Source of the DNA: Xiphophorus maculatus
Lineage: Eukaryota > Chordata > Actinopteri > Cyprinodontiformes > Poeciliidae
Assembly: GCF_002775205.1 (NCBI RefSeq)
Contig: NC_036454.1
Span: 9,692,882-9,756,881 of the forward strand
Direction: 5' to 3'
DNA: 64,000 nt
A program made the translations under genes and the position numbers. A model generated the notes under the pieces. That model did no database searches, had not been told where the DNA came from, and worked only from the letters and a program-made list of their open reading frames with translations. Below are positions 60,667 through 64,000 of this stretch, piece by piece. Numbering within the stretch: position 1 is the first letter of the stretch; every line of letters begins with the position of its first letter.

Positions 60667-63541
60667 TTAATGCATCAGTGCATTTCTGGCAGCAGTCACA
60701 GTGTTTTTCATGAGCATGGCAACAGTCATTGGACCCACACCTCCAGGAACAGGTGTTATGAAACCTGCTTTCTCCTTCACTCCTGAAACAAAATACCAGA
60801 AACATGATATGGTGTTAAGCAATGGTCTTTATTCTCCAGGAAATGCAAGTGATGTGCAGGTATTAAGACATTTCCTCTGCTGAGGCAATCCTGGCAAAAT
60901 GTATTGCTTGTTTTACCCTCAAAATCCACATCCCCGATGAGACGGACTTTCCCTGTGTTCTGGTCCAGGATGCGATTTATGCCGACGTCAATAACTGCTG
61001 CACCCTTTTTCACCATGTCTGCTGTGATCAGACCTGGAACACCTGACCAAAGGGGGAACAAAAAGGCATATTTGGAAGAGAAACAGGTTCATAGATTCTC
61101 CACCATGTTTAACAGAGAATACAGGTTGATTTTTCATACCTTTATCATTTTTAAATGAGACAATAACCACTTAACATGTAAATATGGTTTTAATGGTTTC
61201 TATTGACTGTAAAGGTGATCCTCAATGCTGTAATGTCCCAACTATGAGCTTTGGAGATTTTTTTATGTTCCTTACCATCAGGAATTGGTTTTCTGGGTGA
61301 GTCCCTTCTTTTAAGCTCCAGCAACACTCTACAGTGGTACTAATAGCTATTTTTTCAAAGATTTTCAAATTTCAAAGAATCTATGTGGGGTGTGAAATAA
61401 TCCAGTTAAATTTTGACCCATCTAAGCATTTTAGACTGTGAAGACGGTCAAATGCAGTCCAGATTTCTTAAAAACTGTGAAATATTTCTTTACTGAAGCC
61501 CCAAACCTAAAGCTGCAAATGTAATAGCAACCTTAGTCAGCCATCAAGTACAGGCACAATGTTGTACATTTCTTACTCTGTGCATAACGCTCAGCACCTG
61601 GTCTCCATTGAAGGGGCAAAAAAACTGAAAAAAGTTCATGATCAGGCCGCCCTCAAAATTAAGCCAAAATACTTGAGTCAAAAATCACCTTTACTTACCA
61701 TTCTGCTCTGATCTTAGTCCTTTCATACAAGTCCCAGATACTTGACTGTGACAGCCACGAATTACTAACCACTGCTGTACCTGTTATTATGGATATGGAA
61801 AGCTATTTTCTTGTAGCCCTTTTCTGAACACAGATCAGCACACATCTCCCTTACTATTGTTTTTCCCATTTTGAAGAGTGGCTAAGAGAACTTGGTCAAT
61901 GTTGTATTATTATTATAAGGGCTGGTTTAACAATAAAAGTAATAGCAACTTAAAAATGTATTGAGAGTATATGTATTGAGTGAGATTAAAAAAAGACAAA
62001 AATACTTTATAATGAAACAGACACTGTATATCTCACAAACATAAAATAAACTGAAAGGTTCAGCTTTTCATCAAGAAGAAAAAAAATCCTTTAATGTCGT
62101 TGGTTACGGGACATTGGTTACACCCATCGTTGGGGTGTAACCTGGCACCCCCAACGACGTAGTTACTACAGTTTTACACATGATTTATAGTTTCACATTC
62201 CAACCCTATAAGACCACCTTGTTCTTCATAACGAGGAATAGAGCTGAGAGACAAAATAATTATCTGGAAATTTCCACATTTGCAATGCAGACTTCAACAA
62301 GAACTATTCAAGTAAGGGCTGGTAAGCCTTTTTCATAATCTTCCCCCATTCTTGCAATACCAGCCTGCATAATTCTTTTTATGCAAATTCAAAGAGTCTA
62401 AAGAATTAAGGAGTGTACAGCAGAATCTACACCTGCTTAGGTAGAGGAATCATAAAAGGAGAATGGATTCTGGGACAGTAAACAATTTACATTCATATGA
62501 AAATGAAATAAATAAAAATGTTTGGTTGCATATAATATAAAGTTTAAAAAATGTTAAATATTTAACAAACTGCTTCCCAAACTGCATTTATACTATATCT
62601 AATATATTTCTGTAAGCAAAGTGTATTTATATTGACACTTTTCATTGATAAAATCACAAAGAGCATCACAGATGAAGAATGAAAATAAAATGACCAAAAT
62701 CCACAAATAAAATAAATTAACAAACAAAAGTATGAAAACAGTAAATAAAAATCACAAACAACAAACTAAAAGATTCATTCAAGTCTAACTGATGGCTTGA
62801 CTATGTGAAAGTGACTCAATCTGTTCTTTGAAAAGTAAATTAACTCAGTACTCAGATTACTTTTTACAGCTTTAATCAATTACAGCAACAAATGTTTATG
62901 ACTTTTAATCAGATTTTGTAAAATCTGACCCATTCTATTATAACTTTACCTTTATTGTCAACTGAGGCTGGGCAATATGTGACTATAAAATAATACTACA
63001 ATTACTTCTATTAATATATTTCATTTAAAATAACTTTTTAAAACTCTCCAGGACACTCCACAGAAAAAAGTTATATTAAAATTAAATTAAGAGTATTTTT
63101 CTTGAGCATTGTCCTAGGCAATGAATTTAGATGAAAACAGGACTTGATGTGGTACAAATGATAGACTAGAAAATATGTGAAATCCATGATTTCACCTAAA
63201 AACTAAATTATTCATGGATATATTCTGTTAGCGCTATATTTGATTTTGAGTTGTTACACCCAAAAGCATAGGTAAGGTAAGAATTATTGCATTTAGTAAA
63301 AATTGGAATAATAGTACTTCCATTTCCTACGTTACCATTTAATTCAAACTTACTACCATTTTGTAGCCATGAACAAACACATAACTGAACTATGAAGATA
63401 AATACTGTAGTAAAAAATCTCTCTCTTTCTCTGGTAGACTTTAATTACCTGCCGCTGCAATGATGATGTCAGCCAGCATAGTAAGTTTTTTCAGCTGATC
63501 CCTTGGTGTACATCTGTGAGCGATCGTCACTGTGGCATCAC
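60667..63541 (-). CDS. mthfd2l: Mitochondrial methylenetetrahydrofolate dehydrogenase/cyclohydrolase, last three exons
   Basis: Minus-strand exons 63541-63449, 61042-60917 and 60782-60667 (stop TAA); all junctions phase 1. The gene starts beyond the right edge and 63542-64000 is intron. The encoded C-terminus contains [62 protein letters not shown] and [19 protein letters not shown], the NAD(P)-binding and hallmark C-terminal motifs of the MTHFD2/MTHFD2L/FolD family. The enzyme oxidises methylene-THF and opens methenyl-THF to 10-formyl-THF in mitochondria. The name mthfd2l rather than mthfd2 rests on adjacency to epgn. The middle intron is 2.4 kb. Confidence 0.92.
62096..62158. repeat. Nested inverted repeats in mthfd2l intron
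   Basis: Outer arms GTCGTTGG (62096-62103) and CCAACGAC (62151-62158) enclose inner arms GGTTACACCC (62116-62125) and GGGTGTAACC (62133-62142). The inner loop itself contains CGTTG, matching the outer arm. Confidence 0.85.
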
Positions 63542-64000
63542 CTGAGAGGCAAAGAGGAGTTTTTAGGTTGAATTAAGCAACAAAAATAAACTTTTTTTTT
63601 TTAATCTAATGTGGGAAATGGTTCTATGTTTTATGTAAATTTAAGTTAGTGAATATGGGAATGGAAACGCAGATTTATCCTTCACAATGCTAAGATGTTA
63701 ACATTGCAAGAACATTACACTGAGAATAGGGCAGAACTCTAAAACTTAGTAAAAACCACATTTACTGTCAATGCCATAATATACTTATGTTTTCACAAAT
63801 TTTATAGATCTAAAAAACGGCATGTACGCCAATGAATCTAAGTTTCTTCACTACAGTGTGTGGCCCTTGTGACTAAGGAAGTCTTAGAAAAGAAAATAGA
63901 ATGTATCACGCTGGAACATTTTTGGGTAAGATAAAGAAAATGATGTAAGGTACGACAAGTCCCAGCACATCGAACCTCCGAGTCGCATTACGGATGAACT

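Noticed and set aside
60407-60805. 132-codon minus-strand frame over the last mthfd2l exon
   Set aside because: It is read in a different frame from the family motifs [13 protein letters not shown] and is a shadow of the real exon.

Overview
The window looks like a gene-sparse, AT-rich piece of a ray-finned fish (teleost) chromosome. The evidence is small multi-exon vertebrate genes with GT-AG introns, typical fish repeats (Tc1-like relics, tRNA-type SINEs, palindromic MITEs), long (TA)n tracts, and the order mthfd2l-epgn-ereg-areg known from vertebrates. Species cannot be named from sequence alone. All gene models were built by reading splice sites and codon phase by eye; no database search was run.

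Left part (1-24 kb, + strand): an immune-type block. At 5.7-7.6 kb lies the 3' portion of a gene for a single-pass membrane protein with a C-type lectin-like domain and one fibronectin III domain. It is followed by four intact, tandem, five-exon serine protease genes (10.0-12.2, 14.8-16.1, 17.2-20.0 and 21.2-23.5 kb). They resemble granzyme A: trypsin-like pocket (Asp189), a PCYD cysteine at the position used for the granzyme A dimer (shifted in the third copy), a conserved N-glycosylation site and the granzyme-type C-terminus. An orphan fifth exon (20.1-20.3 kb) and an orphan protease-like 3' UTR (8.9-9.1 kb) are remains of further copies. Each protease promoter carries the same block, which in three of four copies contains an ETS-RUNX type composite site just upstream of a TATA-like box.

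Right part (33-64 kb, - strand): the ErbB-ligand cluster. Three genes encode small EGF-domain transmembrane growth factors, identified as amphiregulin (areg), epiregulin (ereg) and epigen (epgn), followed by the last three exons of mthfd2l (mitochondrial folate enzyme), whose 5' part lies beyond the right edge. Order and relative orientation match the mammalian MTHFD2L-EPGN-EREG-AREG cluster; where mammals have BTC, this window has the protease array.

Between the two blocks (23.6-33 kb), inside large introns and in 37-44.8 and 56-60.6 kb there are only repeats that I can recognise: Tc1-like relics, MITEs, SINEs, microsatellites, LTR fossils and short perfect hairpins.
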